The notes beneath the pieces were generated by a model. It was not told the origin of the DNA. It worked only from the letters and a program-made list of their open reading frames with translations, and made no database searches. Shown here piece by piece: positions 52,787-62,909 of a stretch of 64,000 bases of DNA. A program made the translations under genes and the position numbers. The DNA is taken from assembly GCA_023639215.1 (NCBI GenBank), contig CP097899.1, forward strand, positions 1,370,501-1,434,500, given 5' to 3'. Position 1 is the first letter of the stretch. Each line of letters opens with the position of its first letter. The DNA comes from Candidatus Pristimantibacillus lignocellulolyticus. Its GTDB lineage: Bacteria > Bacillota > Bacilli > Paenibacillales > Paenibacillaceae.

Positions 52787-54167
52787 GCTGAATAAAAAAC
52801 TCATATCACGCTTTTCACTTATGTTTTTGATCATTGTCATTTTATCGATTAGTATCAATACGTTTTTCTTACCTAAATATTTGTTATACGAGAAAAAGAA
52901 TGAACTAGCAACCTTGACTACACAGCTTGAAACGATGGAAACGCAATATCTGATTGACCGTATTGAGTCTATAGAGAATGAGCACGATGTAACGATTGTA
53001 CATACTTATCTAATTGACAATATAGATCTGCTTAATGATACGATTATCGATGAATTGCGAAAAAAAGGAATTACACTGAGTAAATTTTGGATAACTGATG
53101 AAAGCGTTGAAAAGCTTAATAACCATAAGATGGTTAGAAAAATTTATAACCAGCAAAAATTAAAGTCAAGCTTCCTTGTTACCTTTATGAAAAAGGATAA
53201 TATAATTTTTGTAATTGGTGAATCGATCTCGCATTCCACAGAAACCGTTACCATCGTTAATACATTCAATCTTTATATTTTTACTGGCGAACTCCTGCTC
53301 TTAATTATACTGTCCGTACTGTTTGTGCGGCAGATTGTTCAACCGCTTGCCAAAATTCAAAAAGCAGCAGACGATATCTCCAAGCTCTCATTTGCAAAAG
53401 TTCATATTCAGACTGGTGACGAGATTGAGTCTTTAGCGGAGAGCATTAATGAGATGAGCGATAAATTAGAGCAAGCCCATCTAGAATTAGAAAGTAAAAA
53501 TAAAAATCTAAGAACATTTATCGCAAATATTTCTCATGAATTGAAAACGCCACTTTCCTTAATTAAAGCCTATACTTCTGGAATACAAGATGGTATGGAC
53601 GATGGGACTTATTTGGATGTCATTCAGAAACAGACTGATGATATCGCCAAATTGGTCAATGAACTGCTGGAACTGTCTAAGTTACAAATTGATATGTATC
53701 AGATGAGTTTATTTGACTTTGTAGCGTTGCTAGATGGAACTCTGAAGAAGTTTGAACTTGCAATTAAGCAGCAGGACATTGCTATGAACGTTCATAATAG
53801 TTCGCTCACCAACTCGTGGGTTATGGCAGATCAACAGAAAATCGAGATGGTACTTAACAATTTCATCTCCAATGCTATGAAATATACGACCAATGGACAA
53901 ATTCAGATCACTCTTGAAAATAACGAACATCAGTTACTTTTTACCGTTAGCAATAGCATTACAGAAGTCGATCCCTTACAGTGGGACAACATCTGGGAAC
54001 CATTCTTCGTAATGGAAAGCTCCCGCAGCAAGCAGCTAAGTGGAACCGGCTTAGGCCTCTCGATTGTTAGAACTATTTTGCAAAAACATAACTCGCCATA
54101 TGGCTTCCAAGTTCAAAACGGTGAGATTTCTTTTCATTTCTCATTACCAACAACATCACAAAACTAA
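52770..54167 (+). CDS. Sensor histidine kinase, HAMP-HisKA-HATPase
   Basis: About 465 residues. Membrane helix near 14-33, extracellular domain of about 125 residues, second helix (about 165-190), HAMP, HisKA with FIANISHELKTPLSLIKAY (phosphoacceptor His) and HATPase with NNFISNAMKYT and SGTGLGLSIV. Overlaps the regulator gene by 17 bases (start ATG 52770, or 52779), so the two are translationally coupled. A Tat-exported phosphoesterase gene follows after a terminator. Confidence 0.92.
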   Translation: MNRMNKLNKKLISRFSLMFLIIVILSISINTFFLPKYLLYEKKNELATLTTQLETMETQYLIDRIESIENEHDVTIVHTYLIDNIDLLNDTIIDELRKKGITLSKFWITDESVEKLNNHKMVRKIYNQQKLKSSFLVTFMKKDNIIFVIGESISHSTETVTIVNTFNLYIFTGELLLLIILSVLFVRQIVQPLAKIQKAADDISKLSFAKVHIQTGDEIESLAESINEMSDKLEQAHLELESKNKNLRTFIANISHELKTPLSLIKAYTSGIQDGMDDGTYLDVIQKQTDDIAKLVNELLELSKLQIDMYQMSLFDFVALLDGTLKKFELAIKQQDIAMNVHNSSLTNSWVMADQQKIEMVLNNFISNAMKYTTNGQIQITLENNEHQLLFTVSNSITEVDPLQWDNIWEPFFVMESSRSKQLSGTGLGLSIVRTILQKHNSPYGFQVQNGEISFHFSLPTTSQN

Positions 54168-54205
54168 TAAAAGGCATCGAAAAGATTAAAATTTTTCTGA
54201 AATAT

Positions 54206-54256
54206 ACCCAATAAGATAGACCCTTTAACGGAGTCTCTCTTATTGGGTCTTTTTTT
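54206..54256 (+). terminator. Terminator of the two-component operon
   Basis: ACCCAATAAGATAGAC pairs with GAGTCTCTCTTATTGGGT (one mismatch/bulge) and is followed by eight T residues. Confidence 0.9.
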
Positions 54257-54329
54257 CTATTGTCACCTTACTGTAACATTGAACGCCTATGATGGTCTTA
54301 CTGTAATAAATAAGGACATCGGAGGTATT

Positions 54330-55187
54330 ATGCTCTCAACATCTATGAGTAGACGTCAATTTTTGAAAAAGAGTATGCAACTTGGCATAGGTATAGTCGG
54401 TCTTGCTAGTCTATCCGGTGTATATACTCGCTATGTAGAACCTAACTGGATTGATACTAATGCGATAGCAGTGAAAATTGCTCATCTCCCTGCTTCTTTT
54501 GATCAGTTACGAATTGTTCATTTCAGTGATTTACATTTAGGCATTCATTCCAATTCGGATCATCTAAAGCATTTAATGGTGAAGATTCAGCGTTTGAAAC
54601 CTGATCTTATTTGTTTTACTGGTGATTTATTAGATCATTCGTCAAGCTATATTTCAGAAGCAGTGTCACTCTTCTCGCAACTAGAAGCACCGTTAGGCCA
54701 ATATGCTGTTATAGGCAATCATGACGCATTTGGTAATCGAAAAGCAGTTACGAAAGGACTAGCAAAAGCAGGCTTCCATCTCCTTCACAACGAACATATC
54801 GAACTCACTAGAGGAGAAGATCGACTATATATTGCTGGAATCGATGATCCTTGGGTTGGTAAGCCGGATATTAAGCAAGCATTGCTTCATATCCCTTCAA
54901 AGTCATGTACCATTCTACTTGCACACGAGCCTGATTTTGCAGATGAATATGGTCATCTACCAATCGATCTACAATTGTCAGGACATAGTCATGGAGGACA
55001 AGTTCGCATCCCATTCATTGGAGCATTATACACGCCTCCCTATGGTAGCAAATATCCGTATGGTCTATACCAGATTGAGAATAGCCGTTTGCAAGTTTAC
55101 ACGACGCGTGGTGTTGGTACGACTCGTCTACCTGTGCGATTCAATTGCCGACCTGAGATTAGCGTCATTACTTTGAATAAGGCTTAA
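54330..55187 (+). CDS. Tat-exported metallophosphoesterase, YkuE-like
   Basis: About 285 residues. The N-terminus has a twin-arginine signal (SRRQFLKK, then GIGIVGLASLSG). The calcineurin-like phosphoesterase core shows the five metal motifs HFSDLHLG, CFTGDLLD, VIGNHDA, LLAHEPDF and LSGHSHGGQ. Members act on lipid-linked or UDP-linked phosphodiesters at the outer membrane face. ATG 54330 after GGAGGT. The gene lies beyond a terminator but on the same strand as the two-component genes. Confidence 0.92.
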   Translation: MLSTSMSRRQFLKKSMQLGIGIVGLASLSGVYTRYVEPNWIDTNAIAVKIAHLPASFDQLRIVHFSDLHLGIHSNSDHLKHLMVKIQRLKPDLICFTGDLLDHSSSYISEAVSLFSQLEAPLGQYAVIGNHDAFGNRKAVTKGLAKAGFHLLHNEHIELTRGEDRLYIAGIDDPWVGKPDIKQALLHIPSKSCTILLAHEPDFADEYGHLPIDLQLSGHSHGGQVRIPFIGALYTPPYGSKYPYGLYQIENSRLQVYTTRGVGTTRLPVRFNCRPEISVITLNKA

Positions 55188-55297
55188 CTATATTTCATAT
55201 CTTGAATACGTCTAATTTTTGAACATTTCCCAAAAAACTATACTTGACCTATAAGTGTGATATATTGGTAATTGAAACTATACATTGGGGTGAAGCA

Positions 55298-55816
55298 ATG
55301 AGATCTCTTATTACTAAAATTAGTATCTTATTAACGCTAGTTATTATTGTAACGGCTTGTAGTTCACAAAACGAGGCAAACCATCAAGAACATACAAATG
55401 CAAATACCCACGAAGAGACGACCCCACATGAACATGTAAATGGAGATATCCAAGAAGAAACAGCTTCAGCAGATATATTACCTTCTTTTTTAGAGGGACA
55501 GGATGAACAGATTCGATTAGTATATGCGGCTGCTGGAAAGGCAACTGAAATTCTAAAGTGGATGCCATGTTATTGTGGTTGTGGTGAAAGCGCAGGACAT
55601 AAAAGTAATTTGAACTGCTTTATTAAAGAAGTTAAAGCAGATGGAACTATTGTATGGGATGACCATGGAACGCGTTGTGGAGTATGCTTACAAATCGCAG
55701 TTAATTCTATAAGAATGACACAAGACGGTAAGTCACTGAAAGAAATTAGAACGATTATTGATGAGACATATGCAGATGGATATGCAGAACCTACCAAAAC
55801 TGATTTCCCAGCATAA
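55298..55816 (+). CDS. PCYCGC-motif lipoprotein
   Basis: About 172 residues. Lipoprotein signal ending at Cys (VIIVTACSSQ), then a His/Glu/Asn-rich linker and the defining MPCYCGCGESAGHKSNLNCF motif, with further Cys in GTRCGVCLQ. The His-rich linker and Cys cluster suggest binding of metal ions or heme at the cell surface, which is an inference; function is not established. ATG 55298 after GGGGTGAAGCA. Monocistronic. Confidence 0.88.
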   Translation: MRSLITKISILLTLVIIVTACSSQNEANHQEHTNANTHEETTPHEHVNGDIQEETASADILPSFLEGQDEQIRLVYAAAGKATEILKWMPCYCGCGESAGHKSNLNCFIKEVKADGTIVWDDHGTRCGVCLQIAVNSIRMTQDGKSLKEIRTIIDETYADGYAEPTKTDFPA

Positions 55817-55840
55817 TAATTTGCATCAATATGAGCACAG

Positions 55841-55874
55841 ACCTCCCTTTCTCGGTTGAAAGGGAGGTTTTTTC
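55841..55874 (+). terminator. Terminator of the PCYCGC gene
   Basis: Perfect 11-bp stem (ACCTCCCTTTC) with a 6-base loop and T-run. Confidence 0.92.
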
Positions 55875-55991
55875 TGTTTACAGGTACTTTTTAGTGCCTA
55901 TATCACTTAAAAGTACGTACTATTCATTTACGCTTTAAGGTCTCATAATAGCAATTACTGGCCGGTAATACATTATGAAAGAAGCATTCAC

Positions 55992-57200
55992 ATGACACTA
56001 GATAAAAAAAGAAGTACGTTAGCACTGCTTGCATTAGCAATAAGTGCTTTTGCAATAGGGACAACAGAGTTTATCAGCGTAGGGCTACTACCACTCATCT
56101 CTGAAGACTTAAATATATCTGTTACAACATCTGCTTTAACTGTTACTCTATATGCTCTTGGCGTAACTTTTGGAGCTCCAATATTAACATCATTAACATC
56201 TAATATACCAAGGAAAACATTATTGTTCTGGATTATGATTGTGTTTATTATAGGAAATAGTCTAGCTGCTTCTGCAACTGGAATTGGTATGTTATTAGTC
56301 GCTCGTATTATTTCTGCGTTCGCTCACGGCGTATTTATGTCTATTGGTTCAACGATTGCCGCTGATCTGGTGCCTGAAAATCGAAGAGCTTCTGCCATTG
56401 CCATTATGTTCTCGGGACTTACCGTAGCTACGGTTACCGGAGTACCATTAGGTACTTGGATCGGGCAACATATGGGATGGCGAGCAGCCTTTATCGGAAT
56501 TGTAATTATCGGCGTCATAGCCTTCATAGCTAATATGATATTGATTCCTTCTAATTTACGTAAAGGAACTCGAACATCGCTCAATAATCAATTGAAACTA
56601 ATAACAAATGGACGATTACTGCTTGCATTCGCTATTACTGCTATTGGTTATGGGGGAACTTTTGTAGTCTTTACCTATTTATCTCCGCTATTGCAAGATA
56701 TCACTGGATTTAGTGAAAGTACAGTGACCGTTATACTTCTTGTGTATGGTATTGCCATTGCTATCGGAAACGTCATTGGTGGTAAAGCAGCTAACCGTAA
56801 ACCTGTATCTGCACTTTTCTATATGTTCATTCTTCAATTCATTGTACTGATCGTTCTAACATTTACGATCCCGTTCAAAGTTGCTGGTTTGATTACTATT
56901 CTCTTTATGGGATTGTTAGCTTTTATGAACGTACCTGGATTACAAGTATATGTCGTCTTGTTAGCCGAACGTTATACACCGAAGGCGGTAGACGTAGCTT
57001 CTGCTGTTAACATTGCCGCGTTCAATGCTGGCATCGCGATTGGAGCTTATTTGGGTGGCGTAGTAACTGACTCCATCGGTATCATTCATACACCATGGGT
57101 AGGTGCAATTATGGTACTTGGAGCAGTTATATTAACTGGATGGGCACGTGCTCTAGAAAGAAAAGATGTAGCAACTAGCGATAGCTCATCTACATTGTAA
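55992..57200 (+). CDS. MFS transporter, DHA1 (AraJ/YdhP-like) family
   Basis: 402 residues, twelve membrane segments. Exporter branch related to arabinose, purine nucleoside and chloramphenicol efflux proteins; IGTTEFISVGLLPLISEDL at residues 22-40 is the family hallmark, and RIISAFAHGVFMSIG, VTGVPLGTWIGQ mark motifs of helices 4-5. Substrate not predictable. ATG 55992 with AAAGAAG upstream. A possible relic of a LysR regulator lies just downstream. Confidence 0.9.
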   Translation: MTLDKKRSTLALLALAISAFAIGTTEFISVGLLPLISEDLNISVTTSALTVTLYALGVTFGAPILTSLTSNIPRKTLLFWIMIVFIIGNSLAASATGIGMLLVARIISAFAHGVFMSIGSTIAADLVPENRRASAIAIMFSGLTVATVTGVPLGTWIGQHMGWRAAFIGIVIIGVIAFIANMILIPSNLRKGTRTSLNNQLKLITNGRLLLAFAITAIGYGGTFVVFTYLSPLLQDITGFSESTVTVILLVYGIAIAIGNVIGGKAANRKPVSALFYMFILQFIVLIVLTFTIPFKVAGLITILFMGLLAFMNVPGLQVYVVLLAERYTPKAVDVASAVNIAAFNAGIAIGAYLGGVVTDSIGIIHTPWVGAIMVLGAVILTGWARALERKDVATSDSSSTL

Positions 57201-57619
57201 CTATATTGTTCTGCTAGCCAGGAAGACAACTCCGCTTGATCAGAAATATTCGGTAACAATAAAATGGCGGTTAAGGAATTCTCTCCATAACCGCTGCAAT
57301 TTATAGTGTTCTCCCCCGATTCACTTCTGCTGTCACAGCCACTTCCGGTAATATGGCAAAACGTGCGATAAAAACCTCCCTTTACTCTTCAAATTTTTAC
57401 CGTTTACGATCTTAATTTACAAATCCCATAAGTAAATGATTTAGAAATAAATATTTTAGATTGAAACATAATGAGGTTTACTTATCAGTTATAAATAATG
57501 GATAATAACAATACATAGACTTAATTCGACGAATTACGACAATATGCGAGGATATGTGATGGATACATCTATACCGATTGATTTGTTCGAAACACTTTAC
57601 TAAAAAGGGGGAGTACCAC
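57201..57619. other. Intergenic region with a possible gene relic
   Basis: 419 bases: a weak hairpin (GGCGGTTAAGGA/TCCATAACCGC, about 57265-57296), a possible LysR fragment on the minus strand, and an AT-rich upstream region for HemAT. Nothing else recognised. Confidence 0.5.
57301..57369 (-). pseudogene. Possible LysR C-terminal relic
   Basis: A minus-strand frame reads IARFAILPEVAVTAEVNRGR then stops, resembling the GxGIAxLPxxxVxxExxxG segment of LysR effector domains. It is only 22 residues and unsupported by a start. Confidence 0.25.
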
Positions 57620-58930
57620 ATGAAGAAATGGTTCGAAAAACTAAACCATTATAGATCTATACCGTCAAACGGAATTCAACATGTCCATGTGACAGAGACT
57701 TCCATTGAAGTTAATAGTGATCAGCTAACAACACAATTGAAGATGATTGATCTATCCGAAGATGATATTCGCATTGTTCAATCCATTCAACCACTGATTA
57801 TTGATCACATAGATGAAATCATTGACACTTTTTACGCAACAATTATTGAAGTAACCGCTCTTAAAGAAATCATTACAGAGCATAGTACAATTGCTCGACT
57901 TAAAAGCACTTTGAAGCAGCATATTATTGAACTATTCAGTGGAAAAATCAACAGCGAGTATATACAGAAGAGGCTACGTATTGCAGAGGTCCATCAGCAT
58001 ATCGGACTAGAACCGAAATGGTATATCGGAAGCTTTCAAAATCTACAAAACATATTTATAACTATAATTCATCGCTATGCTCAAGATAGTCAAGCGAGCT
58101 TGACATATGTGAAGGCGATTTCAAAGTTGCTTAATTTCGAGCAACAGCTAGTCATTGAAGCATACGATAAGAAAAATAACGAACAAAAAGAACGATACAA
58201 CAATGAAGTTCGAGAAGAAGTAAAACATAAAATCGGTCTCGTAAGTCAAGAACTCGCTGTTCTTACTGAACAGACAAGCAATTCAACCGAACATCTTATC
58301 ATTAGTAGCAGCCAAGTCAATGAATCCTTCCTTCATAGCGCAAATATTGCTCTGAACTCTCGGTTACTTGCTCTTGCTGGTTCGCAAAAAATTAGTGAGC
58401 TTGAACGTAGAATTACATCTATTCATGAACGTTCCTTACAGATGGAAAACTCTGTAGCGCAACTTACCCTTTCTTCTGAGAAAATTAAAACAATTGTACA
58501 TATCGTACAGGACCTCTCTAGTCAATCTAAGTTACTTTCCCTTAATGCAAGTATTGAAGCCGCAAGAGCAGGTCAGCATGGTGCTGGATTTGGTGTTGTA
58601 GCAAAAGAAATGAAGAAACTTTCTGAGGATACGAGAGAGGCTGTAAAGCAAATAAGTGAATTCATACAACTAGCTAGCACGCATACGCAGGAAGTTGTAC
58701 ATTCAATTCAAGAAGTTAAACACGATGTGGAGCTAGGGAAGCTAGAATCAACTCAGACAAGTGAAACGTTTAATCAAATTCTAATTTCCCTTGAAAGTAG
58801 CTCCGATGAACTCAACAAAGTAGAATCGGAATTGGAAGCTTTAGTTAGAGTGATCGAAGAAGTAAGTTCAGCATCAATCAAAGTCGCTAGCTCTGCAGAA
58901 GATTTAAATACTGTAACTCAAAACTTCTAA
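57620..58930 (+). CDS. hemAT: Heme-based aerotaxis transducer (globin-coupled sensor)
   Basis: About 436 residues, no membrane segment. Residues about 35-185 are a protoglobin/globin-coupled sensor domain with the proximal-His segment RIAEVHQHIGLEPKWYIGSF. The C-terminal half is a methyl-accepting signalling domain with the tip LSSQSKLLSLNASIEAARAGQHG. HemAT senses oxygen and signals to CheA in Bacillus. ATG 57620 follows AGGGGGAG; an in-frame start at 57578 lacks a site. Single gene. Confidence 0.92.
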   Translation: MKKWFEKLNHYRSIPSNGIQHVHVTETSIEVNSDQLTTQLKMIDLSEDDIRIVQSIQPLIIDHIDEIIDTFYATIIEVTALKEIITEHSTIARLKSTLKQHIIELFSGKINSEYIQKRLRIAEVHQHIGLEPKWYIGSFQNLQNIFITIIHRYAQDSQASLTYVKAISKLLNFEQQLVIEAYDKKNNEQKERYNNEVREEVKHKIGLVSQELAVLTEQTSNSTEHLIISSSQVNESFLHSANIALNSRLLALAGSQKISELERRITSIHERSLQMENSVAQLTLSSEKIKTIVHIVQDLSSQSKLLSLNASIEAARAGQHGAGFGVVAKEMKKLSEDTREAVKQISEFIQLASTHTQEVVHSIQEVKHDVELGKLESTQTSETFNQILISLESSSDELNKVESELEALVRVIEEVSSASIKVASSAEDLNTVTQNF

Positions 58931-58997
58931 AAAGTAACACTTTCATACTTTAGCCTAAATATTTCTACCCCCTGTTTAATACCTTCCTTGCAGAAGT

Positions 58998-59029
58998 AAC
59001 CCCGTACATTTCATAAAATGTATGGGGTT
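58998..59029. terminator. Terminator of the small coiled-coil gene
   Basis: AACCCCGTACATTT/AAATGTATGGGGTT with one wobble and a 4-base loop, between HemAT and the convergent small gene. Confidence 0.85.
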
Positions 59030-59034
59030 ATTTA

Positions 59035-59319
59035 CTACTGTAATAGATCTTCTGAAATATCCTGAACTCCACTCAATTGTTGCTTTAATAGATCTAATTG
59101 TTCTTTATTTTGCTGGACGATGTCCATATGCTCATTATATTGCTCTGCGTTACCAAGCGCATTTTCTGCATGAGATATTGCGTTATAGGCTTGCTCAACA
59201 ACTTGCTCATCCGGGTGTGACATTGCTTGCTTCACCGCATGATTTACCTTTTGGACAGAATTACTTAATAAAGTGCTTGGATGATCCTGTTTCCAGCTTG
59301 TTTCTGAGTGCTTAGCCAA
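59035..59319 (-). CDS. Small hypothetical helical protein
   Basis: 94 residues, hydrophilic and predicted helical, rich in Gln, Glu, Asn and His (NAISHAENALGNAEQYNEHM, QQNKEQLDLLKQQL). No signal peptide or membrane segment. Start TTG 59319 with GAGGAAG upstream; the frame extends to 59382 without a site. Composition and size recall small sporulation-related proteins of Bacillales, but I do not recognise a family. Confidence 0.6.
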   Translation of the reverse strand: MAKHSETSWKQDHPSTLLSNSVQKVNHAVKQAMSHPDEQVVEQAYNAISHAENALGNAEQYNEHMDIVQQNKEQLDLLKQQLSGVQDISEDLLQ

Positions 59320-59429
59320 GTTGCTTCTTCCTCTCTTGCTAATTAGATTTATCCACACTATAGTTTTGTAACATACCCCCAAAAATATTCATGGATCGAG
59401 GTTAACTATTAACTAAGACTTATTATTCT

Positions 59430-61277
59430 CTAATTATCATTCGACTCTTTGTCATTCTCCGCAAACAACCTGCGTTTCCTAGCTGGAATACGTATATTGA
59501 CAGAAGTACCGATGCCCCTCTTGCTAAATATTGACACGCCGTATTGTTCACCATATTGAAGTTGTACACGCTGATGGATATTTCGAATACCAAATCCAGT
59601 CTCGCTTTCGTTTGAAGCATTCAGTATCTCTGCAATACGTTCCTGCTTTACACCCATGCCATCATCAATTACACGATATATTATGTCGTTTCCCTCTAGC
59701 AGAGCGACTATCCGAATATGGATACGGTCCCCACCACTCCAAGCATGATTAAGCACATTCTCGATGAAAGGTTGTAAAATAAGCTTGATCGTCTCATACT
59801 TCCATACATCTACATCGACATCTAATGTTACTTCAAGTCGGTGACCGTATTTTACCTTTTGGATATTCAAATAGGCATTAGCCTGCTCAACTTCAGATGA
59901 GACAGGAATCAACGTTCTACCAGAATTTAGCGTTAATCGATAAAACTTAGCCAGTTCTACGACCATTTGCTGAAGCTTCTCATTTTCTCCGAACTTGGCC
60001 AACTGATTAATAGAAGAGAGTGTATTATATAGAAAGTGTGGATTAATTTGTGTCTGTAACATCTCCAGCTCCGCTTCCTTCTTCTCTAGCTGAGTTATGT
60101 ATACCTTCTTGATCAAGGCTTCAAAATCTTCCCCCATACTATTAAGCGCTGTGGCAATTTGCGAGAATTCATCTTTCCCTTTGTAAGAAATACGTTTATG
60201 TAAATCTCCTTCGCGAAAAGCGTTTAGAACAAAGATAAATTTCATAATTCGTTTGGAGAAATAACCTGACATATATATTCCCAAAAAAATAAATAGAATT
60301 GAACACAAAATACATATAGCTATAATGTATGTCCGAACGCGTACCGCTTCTTGTTGAATCGTCGTTAATGGAACATATGCGACAAGCGTCCAATTTTGCT
60401 CAGGCAAATACTCATCAAGCTTCAAATATTCTCCATCCAGATCGAAATTCTGCTGGGATGCCAGCACATTCTGTTCGAGCTCTTGCTCCTTCGTAGCATC
60501 TGAAGCATAGATGATATTCCCGTTACGGTCTTGGACGATCAGTACCGCTCCTTCGCCAAGTTTTCGATGATCTACACTTTCAAAAAATTCATCTCTACTT
60601 ACGCTAAACCTCATCACGCCCACTTCCGTAACATTCAAAGGGTTTTGTAAATCTACAATTCGGCGAATCATTGACATACGGTTGCTCTGCTTGTCATCCT
60701 CCACCTGAGTCCATAGCTTTGTAAAGCCGTATCTCTCATCTGGAAGCGAATCATACCATGATTTCTGCTCAATACGTGCCAAATGATATATATTGTACGT
60801 TTGAAGACTATTTTTCCAAGAGCCCCGTTCGTAGATATCATAATTGTTTATATCATAATTATAGTATTGCTCAGGTATCGTCTCATTCCCTACATACAAG
60901 AAAAGCCTCAAATTAATACCAATCGACTTCGATGCGCTCTCTAACTTCGGTGTGATAACTTCTTTAAAGTGTGTATTAATCATCATACTATTATCAGTTT
61001 TCAACTTTAAGCTCTCAATTAAATTTTCATCTTCATATAGAGTCGAAGAAATTCGCACCAAATCATCGCTTTTGTAGGCTACATTATCTCGAATTTGCAC
61101 CAGTGTACTTTGAATATTACTCTTTATCTGCTTACGCATGGAAGAATCGTACATCGAATGAGAAACATAACCATTTACGGTTACAAGAACAAGTATAAAT
61201 ACAAGATAGGATAACATTAGCTTATACCCAATTGGAATATAGCCACGATGTTTTCCATTGTTCCAACCTAGTCTCAT
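59430..61277 (-). CDS. Sensor histidine kinase, YesM type
   Basis: About 615 residues. Membrane helix near 17-38, extracellular sensor domain (about 40-295), second helix (about 300-322), HAMP, then the YesM core with NPHFLYNTLSSINQ (phosphoacceptor His) and ATP-binding VIDDGMGVK and TGFGIRNIHQRV. Start ATG 61277 follows GGAGG; an in-frame GTG at 61289 overlaps it. It begins 14 bases after its partner regulator, the reverse gene order of the 31139-33668 pair. Confidence 0.93.
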   Translation of the reverse strand: MRLGWNNGKHRGYIPIGYKLMLSYLVFILVLVTVNGYVSHSMYDSSMRKQIKSNIQSTLVQIRDNVAYKSDDLVRISSTLYEDENLIESLKLKTDNSMMINTHFKEVITPKLESASKSIGINLRLFLYVGNETIPEQYYNYDINNYDIYERGSWKNSLQTYNIYHLARIEQKSWYDSLPDERYGFTKLWTQVEDDKQSNRMSMIRRIVDLQNPLNVTEVGVMRFSVSRDEFFESVDHRKLGEGAVLIVQDRNGNIIYASDATKEQELEQNVLASQQNFDLDGEYLKLDEYLPEQNWTLVAYVPLTTIQQEAVRVRTYIIAICILCSILFIFLGIYMSGYFSKRIMKFIFVLNAFREGDLHKRISYKGKDEFSQIATALNSMGEDFEALIKKVYITQLEKKEAELEMLQTQINPHFLYNTLSSINQLAKFGENEKLQQMVVELAKFYRLTLNSGRTLIPVSSEVEQANAYLNIQKVKYGHRLEVTLDVDVDVWKYETIKLILQPFIENVLNHAWSGGDRIHIRIVALLEGNDIIYRVIDDGMGVKQERIAEILNASNESETGFGIRNIHQRVQLQYGEQYGVSIFSKRGIGTSVNIRIPARKRRLFAENDKESNDN

Positions 61278-61291
61278 CTTTACCTCCACTG

Positions 61292-62866
61292 CTACTTCTC
61301 TTTCTTCCGATATTCAAGCGGCGTCACGCCGAACTTTTCTTTGAATTGCCTGCTGAAGTATGGTAGGTAACGGTAGCCTACTTGATCTGAAATCTCGTAA
61401 ATTTTCAATCCAGGTAATTTAAGTAGTTCACATGCTTTCTCCATCCGTAGTTGCACAAGTAACTCGTTGAACGTATGTCCTGACTTCTCTCTGACTAGAA
61501 ATCCAAAATAACTAGATGAGAACGAAAAATGCTGCGCAATATCCTTTACCGTAATATTTTCACTCATTCGTTCTTTAATTACCTTCGTTACATTGTGTAT
61601 AAATTTACTGTCATTGGTACTGTTCTTCTGGTGCAGTTTCTCCGATATTTGAAATATATGTGTCAGCATCCATTTACGAATATCATTAATTGTCTCGAAT
61701 TGTAACAAGATATCTAGTTTTCGGATATCGATATCAAGTAATTCGAATAGATCTTCGTCCATTGAGCTTAAATAATGATCTAACTTCCAAATCATATAAC
61801 TGGTCAAGTTATGCACAGTGAATTTGGAACGCAAATTCGTAACGACACAAAATAAATTATCAAGCTCATCATAGATTTGAACAAGTTCATAATCTTTTAG
61901 CACTTTCATTAAAGCATTCATATGCTTATCCAGCAAACGGTAATCCAACATGGCTGGCTGGATACTTACTTCTTCAAAATGAATGATGCCTCCTTTACCA
62001 AAGAACATCTTCCCTTCAACGGCCTGAATGGCTTGCTGATACGATTCATATAATTGATCCGATGCATGCACAGGCAATCCTAATCCAGTTGTGATCGTAA
62101 CAAACTGTTTCCGCTGCGCAAAATCGATCAACTGTGCTATTTTATCTTCTATTCCATTGGCCTCCAAAAGTAACGCAATTCGTTGTGGGCTCAACTTACA
62201 ATAAGGAACGACGTCACCTCTATTGGCAGCTTCATGCAGCTGGTTCAATAATATTTTGAATCCTTCGAGCCTTGATCCAGCATTATTATCCACTCTCGAC
62301 AGCAAATCTAATTCCATGACAGCAACGCGAATGGGCCAGTTTAAACGGTGCAACTCATGAGTTTTCATTAATTTATTCATAAATTCGCGATCCGTCGTAT
62401 CTTCGCCCTCGAACAGTCGCAGTAACATATCGCTTTTCGCAATTGGAATCATATCCTGATATGCTTCTTCAACTTCACGATATTTAAGATCCTCGTCTAA
62501 GTCCCGCTTCACTTTCATTAATGAGGCGATAAGCTCACGATCCTCCATTGGTTTCAACACATAGCTATAAGCTTTGAGTGAAAGCGCTTGCTGAACATAG
62601 CTGAATTCCTGAAAACCGCTCACAAATATGATCCTTATATTTGGTTTACGCTGTAATGCGATCCGTGCCAACTCTAGCCCTGACATATAAGGCATATTTA
62701 CATCGCTTACAAGAATATCAATGGCATGTTGATCCAGGACTTCACAAGCAGACAAAGCGTTATTCACAGAACCCTTTACTTCCATACCTAGTTCAGACCA
62801 AGGAATAAATCTCTTCATGCCTTCCAAATCTAGTTCATCATCATCTACCAACAACACATTATACAT
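61292..62866 (-). CDS. Response regulator, YesN/AraC type
   Basis: About 524 residues. Receiver domain (VDDDELD, Asp in ILVSDVNMPYMSG, Lys in YVLKPMED), a long central region of about 260 residues and a C-terminal AraC double HTH (IAQHFSFSSSYFGFLVREKSG, ISDQVGYRYLPYFSRQFKEKFG). Start ATG 62866 with GGAGGG upstream. It lies between a binding-protein gene and its YesM kinase gene and should control that transporter operon. Confidence 0.93.
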   Translation of the reverse strand: MYNVLLVDDDELDLEGMKRFIPWSELGMEVKGSVNNALSACEVLDQHAIDILVSDVNMPYMSGLELARIALQRKPNIRIIFVSGFQEFSYVQQALSLKAYSYVLKPMEDRELIASLMKVKRDLDEDLKYREVEEAYQDMIPIAKSDMLLRLFEGEDTTDREFMNKLMKTHELHRLNWPIRVAVMELDLLSRVDNNAGSRLEGFKILLNQLHEAANRGDVVPYCKLSPQRIALLLEANGIEDKIAQLIDFAQRKQFVTITTGLGLPVHASDQLYESYQQAIQAVEGKMFFGKGGIIHFEEVSIQPAMLDYRLLDKHMNALMKVLKDYELVQIYDELDNLFCVVTNLRSKFTVHNLTSYMIWKLDHYLSSMDEDLFELLDIDIRKLDILLQFETINDIRKWMLTHIFQISEKLHQKNSTNDSKFIHNVTKVIKERMSENITVKDIAQHFSFSSSYFGFLVREKSGHTFNELLVQLRMEKACELLKLPGLKIYEISDQVGYRYLPYFSRQFKEKFGVTPLEYRKKEK

Positions 62867-62909
62867 AGATTCTTCCCTCCAAAGTCGTAACAATGTGATA
62901 TACTCGTTG

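Noticed and set aside
59022..59315. Plus-strand frame of 97 codons opposite the small coiled-coil gene
   Set aside because: The minus-strand frame has a ribosome binding site, a terminator and hydrophilic helical composition; the plus-strand frame begins inside that terminator.
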